Counted from the stretch's first letter, positions 51,309 through 61,697 are shown. The stretch is DNA of 64,000 nucleotides from Companilactobacillus keshanensis (GCF_003946205.1 NZ_RHOS01000007.1:1-64000); one strand, 5' to 3'. Notes: generated by a model not told the origin, from the sequence alone. A program made the numbers and translations.

Positions 51309-51770
51309 TTAACTATGATCTACACTTTTTGACCAAGGCGATGTGTGTAACATCCAATTAATTCCGTACTTATCAGTGAAACCGCCCATTTTTCCACCCC
51401 AGAATTGTTCTTCGAAAGGCATAGTGATTTCTACATCATCAGATTTTTCTAATTTCTCGTAAAAATCATCTGCGGCCTTAGCACTTTCTGGATCTTCACT
51501 GTTGATATCAAGTAACAGTGAAACTTGTCCTGATGGTTCAGAATTTCCTGTAAAAGCATCAGCACATTCAACTTTCATACCTAAGATCGTGAATCCAGCA
51601 TGCATGGTTAAATCATCTAAATTAACGCCTTCAGGAATATCGAATTCTTTAGCCTGTTCAGGTTTAGGACTTAATCGATAAACTTCAGTAGCACCAAAGA
51701 CTTCCTGATAGTATTCAATAGCTGATTTAGCATTTTTAAAAGCAAAATATGGATAGATTTGTGATTGCAT
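51309..51770 (-). CDS. PhnB-like VOC-family protein
   Basis: The 153-residue protein is a PhnB-type glyoxalase-fold member: QSQIYPYFAFKNAKSAIEYY, then the EVFGATEVYRLSP strand-loop, and FWGGKMGGFTDKYGINWMLH near the end. I begin it at ATG 51770 with GGAG 8 bases upstream; the in-frame ATG at 51824 has no ribosome site and a poor N-terminus. Family functions vary; no substrate can be given. Confidence 0.82.
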   Translation of the reverse strand: MQSQIYPYFAFKNAKSAIEYYQEVFGATEVYRLSPKPEQAKEFDIPEGVNLDDLTMHAGFTILGMKVECADAFTGNSEPSGQVSLLLDINSEDPESAKAADDFYEKLEKSDDVEITMPFEEQFWGGKMGGFTDKYGINWMLHTSPWSKSVDHS

Positions 51771-51965
51771 ATGTCCATCTCCGTATTCGATTTGATGGCT
51801 AAATTGTATCAGATTATTAGGCAAGAATTATCATAATGTTTAATAAATTTTGGAAAAGTTTTTTAAGCTCATATTCGTGTTATACCAATGGATTGATAAG
51901 CCTCTATTTTTGAATTATGCCTATAAAAATGGTAATATTATATAACTAAAAATTTCGAGGTTAAT

Positions 51966-54272
51966 ATGACAGAAAAATCTGAAATTAAGCAATTAGATGA
52001 AAAACAAATAGAGCAAGCACATTTAGATGATGTGGTTGAAAAAATAAAAGCTTCTGAAAGCAAATTGGAAGAACATATCAATGTGGCCGAGGAAGATTTG
52101 AAAGTCATTAATGATGCTTTTGATGATATCCATGTAGGTATGGATGGCGATGCTATTTCGATGGATGCAGCTTTATCTATTCATGCACAGCAACAAATGC
52201 TTGATGAGCGTAATAATAGTTGGCATCAATCACAACAACGTTTAGGCGTCTTAAAGCGTCTGGAAAAAACACCGTTCTTTGCTAGATTGGATTTTCAAGA
52301 AAAGGGTGAACCTAAGAAAGAAAAAATCTATATCGGTCTAACTTCGTTCACTGATAAAGCAGATCATTTCTTGGTTTATGACTGGCGTGCACCAATTTCT
52401 TCTATCTATTATGATGGGAAACTTGGGGATGTTGAATATCAGACACCTGATGGATTGCAACATGTTGAGTTATTCTTAAAACGTCAATTCTTAGTAGAAA
52501 ATGGTAAAATTCAAGCCTATTTTGATACCCAAGAAACAATTGGCGACCAAATGCTTTTGGAAGTTTTGGATGGTAAGTCCTCAACTCACATGAAAGGTAT
52601 TGTTAAGACAATTCAAGCCGAACAAAATAAGATCATTCGTGATACTAAGTCACGACTCTTGTTTGTACAAGGTGCAGCCGGATCAGGTAAGACGTCTGCC
52701 ATTTTGCAACGAATTGCCTTCTTATTGTATAGATATCGTGGAACTTTGACATCAAGTCAGGTCGTTATGTTTTCACCAAATATGTTATTTAATGACTATA
52801 TTCAAAACGTTTTACCTGAAATGGGTGAACAAAATATGGTTCAGATGACATATGGTCAATATTTGGCTCGTCGTCTACCTAATATTTCAATGGAAAGTCT
52901 CTCACAGAGATTTGAGAAACAAGATAATCCAGTTAATAAAAATATTTCGAAATTTGTTTCCGATATTGAATTTTACAAAATTTTGACTAATTACGGTAAG
53001 CTACTGAATGAAAGTGGAGTTAGTTTTAAAAACATTAATTTCAAAGGCAAGGTCTTTATTTCAAAAGAACGAATTGCAGAAATTTATTATAGTTTTGGCG
53101 AACAATATAATTTAGGAAATCGTTTGGATGCTACAGTGGAACGTCTACAAAAGATGTTGCGTCGTAAAGTTGGCTCAGAGATGCGTTCAAAGTGGGTTGA
53201 AGAGCAGATCGAAGATTTGAGTCAAGAACAATTGAAGATGCTTTATAATACATCTGATCAAGAATTTAAGAATGGCGACGAGGAGCAAAGATTCTTAGCT
53301 CGTAAGATAGTTATGGCAGCAATGCAAAAAGTTTATAGCCAAATTAATCATTTGAGATTCTTGAGCGTTTCGACTAATTACTTAAACTTTTTGAGAGCTG
53401 TACCTAAAATCACTGATTTGAGCAAACAGGGGATTACTGAAGAACAATGGAAAAACTATGTCGATGAGTTCATTGAGATGTTTAATGATAAGCAGATTTC
53501 GATGGATAATTTGAGTCCCTATTTATACTTATATGACTTGGTAACTGGTAAACATGGTGAACTTGATATGAAGTTTGTCTTTATTGATGAAATTCAAGAT
53601 TATACACCATTCCAATTGGCCTATTTGAAGTATAAATTTCCTCGTGCACGTTACACTATGCTGGGTGATTTGAATCAATCGATCTTTACTAAGAAGAATA
53701 GTCAAACCCTATTGTCAGAGGTTCAAGGATTATTTGATCCTGATGCTACTCGAGTAGTTCAATTGACTCATTCATATCGTTCTACTAAACAAATTACGGA
53801 TTATACCAAAGCAATTCTGACTAATGGGCAAAAAATTGAACCATTTAATCGTGATGGTGATTTGCCCAATGTTATGATTTCAAATAATGAAACAGAAGCC
53901 CTGGATAATGTTGTTGGACAATTAAAAGAAAATGATCAAAGTCACTTTACAACAGCGATTATTACTAAGAGTTTGAAAGAATCAGAAGATGTGCAGAAAA
54001 TGTTATTGGATCAAGGTATTGAAGCCACTTGGATCCGTTCTGAAAATCAACGTTTAGCCACAGGTACAATTGTTTTACCATCATATTTAGCTAAAGGTTT
54101 GGAATTCGATGCAGTTATTATGTGGGATGCTTCCGAAAAGAAATTTGATGAAGATGAGCAACAATTGGTTTATACAATTGCCTCACGTGCTATGCATAAG
54201 TTGACGATTACTGCTATTGGTGAACTATCAGAGCTATTACAACGAGTACCAGAAAAATATTATAGGAAATAA
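51966..54272 (+). CDS. helD: RNA polymerase recycling motor HelD
   Basis: The 768-residue UvrD-like ATPase has the HelD layout: an N-terminal antiparallel coiled coil (about 1-100) and a Walker A motif GAAGSGKTS (236-244). A central arm insertion, Walker B FVFIDEIQDY and C-terminal helicase motifs (THSYRSTKQI, KGLEFDAVIMWD) follow. HelD pries apart stalled RNA polymerase-nucleic acid complexes and releases them. A TCGAGG ribosome site lies before the ATG. Monocistronic with terminator. Confidence 0.92.
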   Translation: MTEKSEIKQLDEKQIEQAHLDDVVEKIKASESKLEEHINVAEEDLKVINDAFDDIHVGMDGDAISMDAALSIHAQQQMLDERNNSWHQSQQRLGVLKRLEKTPFFARLDFQEKGEPKKEKIYIGLTSFTDKADHFLVYDWRAPISSIYYDGKLGDVEYQTPDGLQHVELFLKRQFLVENGKIQAYFDTQETIGDQMLLEVLDGKSSTHMKGIVKTIQAEQNKIIRDTKSRLLFVQGAAGSGKTSAILQRIAFLLYRYRGTLTSSQVVMFSPNMLFNDYIQNVLPEMGEQNMVQMTYGQYLARRLPNISMESLSQRFEKQDNPVNKNISKFVSDIEFYKILTNYGKLLNESGVSFKNINFKGKVFISKERIAEIYYSFGEQYNLGNRLDATVERLQKMLRRKVGSEMRSKWVEEQIEDLSQEQLKMLYNTSDQEFKNGDEEQRFLARKIVMAAMQKVYSQINHLRFLSVSTNYLNFLRAVPKITDLSKQGITEEQWKNYVDEFIEMFNDKQISMDNLSPYLYLYDLVTGKHGELDMKFVFIDEIQDYTPFQLAYLKYKFPRARYTMLGDLNQSIFTKKNSQTLLSEVQGLFDPDATRVVQLTHSYRSTKQITDYTKAILTNGQKIEPFNRDGDLPNVMISNNETEALDNVVGQLKENDQSHFTTAIITKSLKESEDVQKMLLDQGIEATWIRSENQRLATGTIVLPSYLAKGLEFDAVIMWDASEKKFDEDEQQLVYTIASRAMHKLTITAIGELSELLQRVPEKYYRK

Positions 54273-54306
54273 AAAACGCAACTGTCAGGCGACAGTTGCG
54301 TTTTGC
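54273..54306. terminator. Convergent terminator overlapping a minus-strand stop codon
   Basis: AACGCAACTGTC and GACAGTTGCGTT around AGGC; A- and T-runs on the two sides. The minus-strand gene's last codons lie within it. Confidence 0.85.
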
Positions 54307-54671
54307 ATTACTTGAATTTTATTCACTCGCAGAACTGGGTTGAAGTCATCCATACGATTATTTGGTGAGGCAAATTTAATATAGATTCTTATCAACTTAT
54401 TATTTTTGGTTTGACCAATGAAGTACTCTCCTTGATCGTCAACACCTTGGTTGTCGGTGATTTTTTTCAACGACAGATATGGGTGAGACTTTAGGAACTT
54501 CTTGCTTTTATTATCATAACCATACTTTTCAGAATCGCTCTGTTTCAAAACAGTTGAAGTTTCGTTTAGAACGCGATTGCGTATGGCAAGATTTGAAGAT
54601 AGCAATGAGGCCATAGGGATAAAAGCAATCAAAAAAACTGTGGCGATTGTTGACAGAATTATTTTGTTCAA
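54285..54671 (-). CDS. Hypothetical membrane-anchored or secreted protein
   Basis: The 128-residue protein has an N-terminal hydrophobic segment (about 4-27, IILSTIATVFLIAFIPMASL) without a clear lipobox, then a polar extracellular domain with YLSLKKITDNQGVDDQGEYF and KLIRIYIKFASP. It looks like a small DUF1093/YxeA-like secreted protein, but I am not certain of the family. It is monocistronic and converges on helD. Confidence 0.5.
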   Translation of the reverse strand: MNKIILSTIATVFLIAFIPMASLLSSNLAIRNRVLNETSTVLKQSDSEKYGYDNKSKKFLKSHPYLSLKKITDNQGVDDQGEYFIGQTKNNKLIRIYIKFASPNNRMDDFNPVLRVNKIQVMQNATVA

Positions 54672-54758
54672 TTCGATCCTCCATAGTTAGTGCTTCCAGC
54701 TAGATGATACCACCAAAAGAGGATTGAAAATTATTTAAGTTTTTCTGAAAAATATAGT

Positions 54759-55394
54759 CTAACTTAATAATGTCAAAATAACTCTGCTTAATCTTTTTGA
54801 TAACTCAAGTAATTTTTCGTAAGTTGGATCATCTTTAGATTTTTCAAGTTTAGTTTTGATCTGTTTTTGTTCAAAGGATGAGAAATAGGTCTTTAAGTCA
54901 TGATTTCCATAGAGTACGACTAATAAGGCAAAAGTTTCTGGAGAAATTTTGTCCGCAGTTAGAATCTCTTTTCTGACTTCGGATACTAATTCTTGTTTGA
55001 CTCTGATATCGGGAATATAGTTGTTAGTTTTGAAAACTAGGCCAGTAGTAGCCTTAGTTACATCAACTTTTGTAACTAATGAATCACCGATTTCGTTATA
55101 GATCTGTTTAGTGATATTTTCTTTAGTCGCCATCGCTCTGAGTACGTGTGTCACACTCTTACCCTGATTACGATTGATGATCTGGAAAAATTCATTTAGA
55201 TATGTCTTATCGTCTGGCAAAACCTTATTGATGATGACACTATTATCGGTTAGATCAATAATGTCGTTTAAAGCTAGATCAAAAAAGGAACTCGCAGCCA
55301 AGTAAGCACGTCGTCTAGTATTTTTGAAAATGCGAATGCTGCCTTTTTCATTGCACGATAAAATAAAATATTTTTGAGGAATATTTAAATTCAT
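54759..55394 (-). CDS. GPP34 (GOLPH3-like) family protein, tentative
   Basis: The 211-residue soluble, mostly helical protein shows a weak resemblance to the GPP34/GOLPH3 fold of lactobacilli: YFILSCNEKGSI, then a helix SSFFDLALNDIIDLTDN followed by a short strand VIINKVLPDD. If so it may bind membrane phosphate groups. It starts 10 bases after the SGNH hydrolase gene and shares its operon. The assignment is low in confidence. Confidence 0.4.
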   Translation of the reverse strand: MNLNIPQKYFILSCNEKGSIRIFKNTRRRAYLAASSFFDLALNDIIDLTDNSVIINKVLPDDKTYLNEFFQIINRNQGKSVTHVLRAMATKENITKQIYNEIGDSLVTKVDVTKATTGLVFKTNNYIPDIRVKQELVSEVRKEILTADKISPETFALLVVLYGNHDLKTYFSSFEQKQIKTKLEKSKDDPTYEKLLELSKRLSRVILTLLS

Positions 55395-55404
55395 ATGGTG
55401 CTCC

Positions 55405-55989
55405 TTAATTAGATACTAGCTCAGACTGTTTGGCTAGCGTCAGTTTGATTTGTGGTACTAATAATTCTTCTAATAGGTTGTAACCTTTGCTGGTGAAGTG
55501 CAAACCATCAGTCTGCAATAGTTTTTGAACTGAATTGGAATTAGACATTTCGTGCAATAGATCAATATAAGCAATATCTGACTCTTTTCCAATGTGTTCA
55601 GTGACTAAATCAAATTGCAATTGTCTGGTCCAAGGACGACTAGGTACTTTGTGCCAATCTGTGTATGGCGGTGAAAGTAAAACGATTTTATCTTTGCCAA
55701 CGGTATCGATGATAGTTGATAGGTTTGAAGCAAACTTTCCGGGCTTGATCTCGTCGCTAGTTGAGATATCGTTAGCGCCAAAGCCAAGAATCAATAAATC
55801 GGGATGCAGATCCAAAATATTCTGTTGAATATTTGAAACAGCATTACTAGTCTTATATCCTGGGATCGATAAGTTTATCACTTTGTCTTCAGGAAAATGC
55901 TTACTGATACGATCGGTCAATGCATCAGTGATTTTTCCGTCTGAATAACCGGCGAAAATCGAATCTCCGAATAATACTATTTTTTTCAT
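55405..55989 (-). CDS. SGNH/GDSL-family hydrolase
   Basis: The 194-residue protein has the SGNH blocks: FGDSIFAG (Ser10, block I), a glycine in PGYKT, GFGANDIS (Asn, block III) and TDGLHFTSKGYN (Asp/His, block V). It is an esterase or lipase of the cytoplasm (no signal peptide), type tesA/GDSL. AAGGAAC precedes the ATG. It heads a two-gene operon with the GPP34-like gene. Confidence 0.88.
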   Translation of the reverse strand: MKKIVLFGDSIFAGYSDGKITDALTDRISKHFPEDKVINLSIPGYKTSNAVSNIQQNILDLHPDLLILGFGANDISTSDEIKPGKFASNLSTIIDTVGKDKIVLLSPPYTDWHKVPSRPWTRQLQFDLVTEHIGKESDIAYIDLLHEMSNSNSVQKLLQTDGLHFTSKGYNLLEELLVPQIKLTLAKQSELVSN

Positions 55990-56081
55990 ATGTGTTCCTT
56001 CTAAAAAATGTTCTATACTATACTAGAATACCAGAAAATTGGTAAAAGTTAATTAACTATTAGGTAAGTAGGTTCATAATT

Positions 56082-57008
56082 ATGAAAGAATTGTCGAACT
56101 ATAACGAATTCTCCCGTGAGGAATGGAAGCACTTCCATGGCGAATATAATAAACAGGCTATCACTAACGGCGAATTGCGCAAGATTAAATCACTTGATGA
56201 TGAAATCTCAATTGAAGATGTTAGGTCTGTTTATGCTCCCGTCCGCCATCTACTTCATATCTATTTGAAGAATTATCGAAAATTAACTAAGCTAAAGAAT
56301 GACTTTTTGGACCACTCCAATAAAAAAGTTCCCTTCATTATAGGAGTCTCTGGATCAGTTGCTGTCGGTAAAAGCACTACTGCCAGATTGTTGAAAATCA
56401 TGCTTGAGAGGGCTTATCCGCAATATACAGTCGCCCAAATGACAACGGATGGTTTTTTGTATCCTAGTAAAGTCTTGAAAGAAAAGGGCTTGATGGATAA
56501 AAAGGGCTTTCCACAAACTTATGATATGCCAAAACTCTTGAAGTTTTTAAGTGATGTTAAAACACAGAGCGGTCCAATTCGTTATCCATTATACTCACAT
56601 AATATTTACGATATTATCCCTGATAAATATGAAGAGATCGATAGTCCTGATATTTTGATCGTTGAAGGTATCAATGCACTGCAATTGACTCAGAATACCA
56701 GAATTTTTATGAGTGATTTTTTTGATTTCTCCATCTATATAGACGCTGACGTCAAAAATATCGAGAAGTGGTTTTTAGCTCGTTTTGAAATGCTGTTGAG
56801 TTTGGCAAGGAATGATCCAAATAGTTACTATTATCAATTTACACAGCTTCCTGAAAAAGAATCACTGCAAATGGCAAAGGATGTTTGGCAAAATATTAAT
56901 TATCCAAATTTGTTGAATTACATCCGACCTACCAAAACACGAGCCGATTTGATCTTACATAAATCAGATGATCATCAAATTGATAAAATTTATTTACGTA
57001 AGTACTAG
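56082..57008 (+). CDS. coaA: Type I pantothenate kinase
   Basis: The 308-residue protein has the CoaA P-loop GVSGSVAVGKSTTARLL (starting about residue 93), TTDGFLYPSKVL, and a C-terminal PTKTRADLILHKS. It performs the first committed step of coenzyme A synthesis from pantothenate. Length agrees with the family (about 306-316). Monocistronic; a weak TAGGTAAG-type ribosome site lies upstream of the ATG. Confidence 0.95.
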   Translation: MKELSNYNEFSREEWKHFHGEYNKQAITNGELRKIKSLDDEISIEDVRSVYAPVRHLLHIYLKNYRKLTKLKNDFLDHSNKKVPFIIGVSGSVAVGKSTTARLLKIMLERAYPQYTVAQMTTDGFLYPSKVLKEKGLMDKKGFPQTYDMPKLLKFLSDVKTQSGPIRYPLYSHNIYDIIPDKYEEIDSPDILIVEGINALQLTQNTRIFMSDFFDFSIYIDADVKNIEKWFLARFEMLLSLARNDPNSYYYQFTQLPEKESLQMAKDVWQNINYPNLLNYIRPTKTRADLILHKSDDHQIDKIYLRKY

Positions 57009-57067
57009 TAAAAAGTGACATGAGGTAGGATTTTAGATACAATAAAATAAATCAAACTAGGGGGAAA

Positions 57068-58624
57068 TTGGATTTGAACAAACAATGGCCAGATGCAGAC
57101 AGCATCATTGTTTTGGATTACGGTAGTCAATACAATCAATTGATCACTCGTAGAATCAGAGATATTGGCATATATTCTGAATTACTTCCAAACACAATCA
57201 CTGCCGCTGAAATTAAAGAAATTAATCCAAAAGGTATTATTTTATCAGGTGGACCAAACTCGGTTTATGATAAAGAAGCCTTTTCAATTGACCAAGATAT
57301 CTACAAACTAGGCATTCCTATGCTTGGTATTTGTTATGGTATGCAACTAATGGCTTACAACTTGGGTGGTAAGGTAGAATCAGCTGATAATCGTGAATAC
57401 GGTAAAGCTGACATCGAAGTGACTGATGAAAATGCAGCTATTTTTAAGGACTTGCCTAAGAAACAATATGTTTGGATGAGTCATGGTGACTTAGTTCGCG
57501 AAGCTCCTACAGGCTTTAAAGTTACCGCTACAAGTAAGAATGCACCAATTTCATCAATCGCTGATGATGAACGTAAAATGTACGGTGTTCAATTCCATAC
57601 AGAAGTTAGAAATACTGAATACGGTATGGACATTTTAAAGCACTTTGCTTTTGATGTTTGTGAAGCAGAAGCTAACTGGTCAATGGATGACTTCATTAAC
57701 CAACAAATCGAAAAAATTCGTGCAACAGTTGGCGACAAAAAGGTTCTTTTAGGACTTTCTGGTGGTGTTGATTCATCTGTTGTTGGTGTCTTATTGCATA
57801 AAGCAATAGGTACACAACTAACAAGTATCTTCGTTGATCATGGTCTATTACGTAAAGGCGAAGCCGATCAAGTTATGGCAAGTCTTGAAGGTAAATTTGG
57901 TTTGAACATCGTTAAAGTTGATGCTCAAAAACGCTTCTTGGACAAATTAGCAGGAGTTTCTGATCCTGAAAAGAAACGTAAGATCATTGGTAACGAATTT
58001 ATTCAAGTGTTTGACGAAGAAGCTACTAAGTTACATGGTATCGACTTCTTAGCCCAAGGAACACTTTATACAGACGTTATCGAAAGTGGTACAAGTACCG
58101 CTCAAACAATCAAGTCTCATCATAATGTCGGTGGACTTCCTGATGACATGCAATTCAAGTTGATCGAACCATTGAGAACATTGTTCAAAGATGAAACTCG
58201 AGAATTAGGTGAAAAACTAGGCATGCCACATGACCTCGTTTGGCGCCAACCATTCCCAGGGCCAGGCCTTGGAATCCGTGTTATCGGTGAAGTGACCGAA
58301 GATAAGCTTAAAATCGTTCGTGACTCAGATTATATCTTGCGTGACGAGATCAAAAAAGCCGGCCTAGATAAAGAAATCTGGCAATACTTTACAGTATTAC
58401 CAGGCTTTAGAAGTGTCGGTGTTATGGGTGATGGTAGAACATACGATTATACGATCGGAATTCGTGCCGTTACATCAATCGATGGTATGACGGCTGACTT
58501 CGCTAAGATCGATTGGGATGTGCTTCAAAAAATCTCAGTAAGAATCGTAAACGAAGTAGATCATGTCAATCGTGTAGTGTATGACACTACTTCTAAGCCA
58601 CCAGCAACTATTGAGTGGGAATAG
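57068..58624 (+). CDS. guaA: GMP synthase (glutamine-hydrolysing)
   Basis: The protein of about 518 residues has a class I glutamine amidotransferase domain (Cys89 in GICYGMQ, His177 and Glu179 in FHTEV), an ATP pyrophosphatase P-loop SGGVDSS (231-237) and the dimerisation domain ending TIEWE. It makes GMP from XMP. Both TTG 57068 and TTG 57074 are possible starts: GGGGG at about 57060-57064 gives better spacing to the second. No purine riboswitch is seen upstream. Confidence 0.95.
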   Translation: MDLNKQWPDADSIIVLDYGSQYNQLITRRIRDIGIYSELLPNTITAAEIKEINPKGIILSGGPNSVYDKEAFSIDQDIYKLGIPMLGICYGMQLMAYNLGGKVESADNREYGKADIEVTDENAAIFKDLPKKQYVWMSHGDLVREAPTGFKVTATSKNAPISSIADDERKMYGVQFHTEVRNTEYGMDILKHFAFDVCEAEANWSMDDFINQQIEKIRATVGDKKVLLGLSGGVDSSVVGVLLHKAIGTQLTSIFVDHGLLRKGEADQVMASLEGKFGLNIVKVDAQKRFLDKLAGVSDPEKKRKIIGNEFIQVFDEEATKLHGIDFLAQGTLYTDVIESGTSTAQTIKSHHNVGGLPDDMQFKLIEPLRTLFKDETRELGEKLGMPHDLVWRQPFPGPGLGIRVIGEVTEDKLKIVRDSDYILRDEIKKAGLDKEIWQYFTVLPGFRSVGVMGDGRTYDYTIGIRAVTSIDGMTADFAKIDWDVLQKISVRIVNEVDHVNRVVYDTTSKPPATIEWE

Positions 58625-59021
58625 GCGAAATTAGCTTATAAGAACTTTTATATCAACGTTTTGATGGCTACCTACCTGCTTGTGCAACTTCTGGTGGTAA
58701 CAGCGTTGTTTTAAATCTGCACCACATCTGTTCTAGCCGTCGAACGGTAGAACAGAACAAAATCAGTTTTACACTCAAGCGCTTGTGCTTTCTTCCAATC
58801 GGAAAGAAGCTCAAGCGCTTTTGCGTTCAGTGGGGTTGAGAAAGTTGGATATGAATGCGGGTCATGATGGTTCCTTCCAAGGTAATCGGTAATTTGCGGA
58901 TGCAGTTTAACCATGTAAGGATGTTATTATGTTCAGTAACTTAATTGCTTGACAATGATATGTTCTATGGATATTATACATCTAAGGACTTTATATATCT
59001 ACGGAATTAGGAGGAGAGAAA
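58625..59021 (+). other. 397-bp region at the edge of the transferred island, with two strong hairpins
   Basis: TCTGTTCTA.CCGT and ACGGTAGAACAGA (58727-58756) make one hairpin. AAGCGCTTGTGCTTTCTTCC (58777-58796) and GGAAAGAAGCTCAAGCGCTT (58801-58820, a few mismatches, TTTT after) make a terminator-like second. A minus-strand reading frame of 67 codons crosses this region but its middle is the hairpin, so I do not call it. 58830-58920 may be decayed coding sequence. GC rises from here on. Confidence 0.4.
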
Positions 59022-59624
59022 TTGGTCTCAACAGTTTTACTTTTAGGTGGTAATGGTTATCTCGGAAAAGAATTGACACGACAATGGCATGAGTTGGATC
59101 CAAGTGCGCAATTTGTTATTTTGTCGCGTTCTGGGCGTAGTTCAATGAATATGGAGGGAGTGACAAACATAGCGGTTAATGTCACAGATTTTTCAGCAGT
59201 TAAATCAGTGATCCCTGCTCAAGTTGATTACGTGGTTGACTTAATTGGACGACCGGAGAAAGATGCTTTTAAGTCTGTTCGTGTTAACGATATTCCCGCA
59301 CAAGTGATGCAGCAAATTGCGGAACAGTATGGTGCTCATGTCATGGGCTTCATCGGTGGGAAGCTAGGACCTAAAGCATTTCTTCAAACGAAGGACAAAC
59401 TGATTCGTCAGCTCCAGACTAGCTCAGTACCACTGGCATATGTTGAACCAACGTTAGTGTATGGTGCAGGGCGCAGAGATTCGATGACTAAAATGGTACC
59501 CTTATTAAAGTTTTTGGGATTATTCGTTCATAACATGCGTCCAGTTAAGATTGAGACAGTTATTGCCGACTTACTGAATCAACTGCTTGCTTATGGTGCA
59601 GCGGAGAAAATTGATGAAAATTAA
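59022..59624 (+). CDS. NAD(P)-binding Rossmann-fold protein (NDUFA9-like SDR)
   Basis: The 200-residue protein starts with GGNGYLGKELTRQW, the atypical SDR nucleotide motif, and carries VDLIGRPEKDAFKSVRVND and a YVEPTLVYGAGRRDSM block. These are typical of NDUFA9-like epimerase/ubiquinone-chain-like SDRs. The start is TTG at 59022 with AGGAGGAG upstream. Its end overlaps an Rrf2 regulator by 11 bases, so the two are co-translated; Rrf2 and an NAD(P)H-binding protein side by side suggest redox sensing. Codon use is richer in G/C than the neighbourhood. Confidence 0.8.
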   Translation: MVSTVLLLGGNGYLGKELTRQWHELDPSAQFVILSRSGRSSMNMEGVTNIAVNVTDFSAVKSVIPAQVDYVVDLIGRPEKDAFKSVRVNDIPAQVMQQIAEQYGAHVMGFIGGKLGPKAFLQTKDKLIRQLQTSSVPLAYVEPTLVYGAGRRDSMTKMVPLLKFLGLFVHNMRPVKIETVIADLLNQLLAYGAAEKIDEN

Positions 59625-60081
59625 CCGTAGTGTTGAGCAAGGCGTGTACGTGATGTTGATGTTGGCATTGCAAAAAGGACATACACCAATCAAAAGTCAG
59701 GTGCTTAGTACACGACTAGAGGTGTCGGACTCGTACCTTAAAAAAATTCTTCGTAAACTAGTTGTTGCAGAACTGGTTAACTCTAGTGCCAGTAAAGATG
59801 GCGGTTTCACCCTAGGATGTGACATTACGGCAGTTTCCTTATTGGACGTTTGTACTGCAGTGGATGCCACGGATCAGCTAATTATGCCTGAGTTGAACTT
59901 AGCTAATCGCGTTTTTCCCGGAGACGAAGTTCACATTGCACAAAGTCAAGAAATAGTTAATCATGCTTTTTCGGACGCACAGTCGGCGTTTAACACAGAA
60001 CTAGCACAAGTAAAGTTGAGTTCTTTACTGGAGCGTAGCAGCTTCCAGCACGGTGTCGTAGACTGGGCGACGTTAATTTAA
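59614..60081 (+). CDS. Rrf2-family transcriptional regulator
   Basis: The 155-residue protein has the Rrf2 winged HTH: VEQGVYVMLMLALQKGH, then TRLEVSDSYLKKILRKLVV and DGGFTLGCDITAVSLLDV. One cysteine in GCDI and one in VCTAV are present, but not the triple-Cys cluster of IscR/NsrR. Start ATG 59614 is preceded by GCGGAG; it overlaps the preceding gene. It probably regulates this small operon. Confidence 0.83.
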   Translation: MKINRSVEQGVYVMLMLALQKGHTPIKSQVLSTRLEVSDSYLKKILRKLVVAELVNSSASKDGGFTLGCDITAVSLLDVCTAVDATDQLIMPELNLANRVFPGDEVHIAQSQEIVNHAFSDAQSAFNTELAQVKLSSLLERSSFQHGVVDWATLI

Positions 60082-60277
60082 AACGATAATTGCAGTATCT
60101 ACAAAAGAACACCAGATTTCGTGTTGGAAAATCGACGCTTTTTTCACAAGCACGTAATTACGGAACCTTTTTATATATAATAAAGTGAGTTAAGTATTGA
60201 CTCCCGATTCTTTTATATGAAACTGTCAAAATGTGTATTTCGTGATATCTGTTGAACAATTTACTGGGGGTAATAAG

Positions 60278-60817
60278 ATGACAGATCTACGTCAATTCAA
60301 AAGTCAACGTGACATTCAAGCTGGATTGATTATGAATCTTACTAAAAAGCACTTTTCTGAAATAACGGTAAATGATATTTGCACTCAAGCGTTGGTTGGG
60401 CGCAGTACCTTCTATCATCATTATGTCGATAAGTATGCACTACTTGATGAGATGGTCACGCAACGTGCCACTATATTCGATCAATTATTAGATAAGCGTG
60501 TAACAGATATCACGCGAGATGAACCTCTACTAGCACTGTATCAGCAATTAAAAAGTGACGCGCAGGCTATTGTTTGTCTGCTACAAGTTCATGAAAAAGA
60601 TAGCAATCTTAGTGACTGCTATCTTGATAGTCTGGCGCACCATGCGCAAGCACTGTTGCCGCAGATGACCTTGGCGATTCCTAAAGAATTTGCCATTGAA
60701 TTATATTCGACCACTGCGCTGACTGCAATCAGTTGGTCTTTGCGACATGGTCAACCAGAGGTGATTTCTCATTTCATGAATCAACTGTTTAATCTGGTAC
60801 TTAGTACGGAAGCGTGA
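60278..60817 (+). CDS. TetR-family transcriptional regulator
   Basis: The 179-residue protein has the TetR N-terminal HTH (ITVNDICTQALVGRSTFYHH, about residues 25-45) and a TetR C-terminal domain type 39-like ligand region. Start ATG 60278 follows GGGGG by 7 bases. It converges with the metallo-beta-lactamase-fold gene, overlapping its end by 17 bases. It probably controls one of the genes in this island; the palindromic repeats before the lactonase-like gene are a possible target. Confidence 0.85.
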   Translation: MTDLRQFKSQRDIQAGLIMNLTKKHFSEITVNDICTQALVGRSTFYHHYVDKYALLDEMVTQRATIFDQLLDKRVTDITRDEPLLALYQQLKSDAQAIVCLLQVHEKDSNLSDCYLDSLAHHAQALLPQMTLAIPKEFAIELYSTTALTAISWSLRHGQPEVISHFMNQLFNLVLSTEA

Positions 60818-61628
60818 TCAGGTGCTGATTGGTGTTGGTATCGTGATTTGCAAGGGCTTCAATGCAGTGTGGATCATTTGCCACTTCATGAACCCATCCT
60901 AAACTGGTGATCGCAGCTTTGCGGCTAGTGCAGATGCCTGGTGTTAACATTTCCTCCCATGAACGGGTAGCGTAACCAACATCGGCGGCCAGTAGGACAT
61001 ACTGGCCGTCTCGACCGCGCACCATTGTGGAAGACATTCCCGTTGCATGACCTGGGGTATGAATTTGAAGTAGACTACCATCGCCGAAGACATCAAAGCT
61101 TTCGCCAGTAGGCCCGACGCCAGTATTTTTATATTGATAGGTTTGAACGTTAATGCCGCGCCATTCACTTGGCAGGTAAACTAGTGGAAGATGATTGGCA
61201 ACGCGCCATTCCGGGGAGGACACCAAAATTTTTTTTGCTTTAGCGACATGTTTTAAACCACTGACATGGTCGCAGTGCAGATGACTTAATAGGACATAAT
61301 CGAGGTCTTCAGGTTGATAGCCTAAAGCCTTTAAACGTTCATCAACCGCCCATCCGTTTGGTAGATAACCTGTGTTAATCTGAACTTGGGGACCTAGCTC
61401 TGCCCAGTTGCTCGTGCGGACTTGTTTGTTCCATCCAGTATCGATTAGGACTAAGCCTTTGGGGTGTTCAATCAGATAACTTGAGACAGGCAAGGTGATT
61501 TGATTTTTCTCTGAACGAAATAATCCGGTGAAAGCAAGTGGATTGCGATATATGCCGTGAAAGGGTAAAGCTTTGTCGACTTTAACTAGCCCAGTGTGCA
61601 AAACGTGGATCTTAATTTGATTGGTCAA
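60801..61628 (-). CDS. Metallo-beta-lactamase-fold hydrolase, N-acyl homoserine lactonase-like
   Basis: The 275-residue protein has the metal motif HLHCDH (116-121), the later His in HTPGHATG and the bridging Asp in LLAADVGY. Its N-terminus (PVSSYLIEHPKGLVLIDTGW) matches the AiiA/AttM-like lactonase group. Such enzymes open lactone rings of homoserine lactone signals or hydrolyse similar lactones. It lies in a higher-GC island with TetR convergent. The substrate must remain open, as many family members act on other lactones or esters. Confidence 0.82.
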   Translation of the reverse strand: MTNQIKIHVLHTGLVKVDKALPFHGIYRNPLAFTGLFRSEKNQITLPVSSYLIEHPKGLVLIDTGWNKQVRTSNWAELGPQVQINTGYLPNGWAVDERLKALGYQPEDLDYVLLSHLHCDHVSGLKHVAKAKKILVSSPEWRVANHLPLVYLPSEWRGINVQTYQYKNTGVGPTGESFDVFGDGSLLQIHTPGHATGMSSTMVRGRDGQYVLLAADVGYATRSWEEMLTPGICTSRKAAITSLGWVHEVANDPHCIEALANHDTNTNQHLITLPY

Positions 61629-61697
61629 TGATGTGCCTCCGATTAGTTGATGACATGATCATACAATCAATATCAATTTGTGGGTAGAATCAATATT

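Noticed and set aside
58711-58914. A 67-codon minus-strand protein downstream of guaA
   Set aside because: It runs through a long hairpin, has no ribosome site and resembles no family I know.
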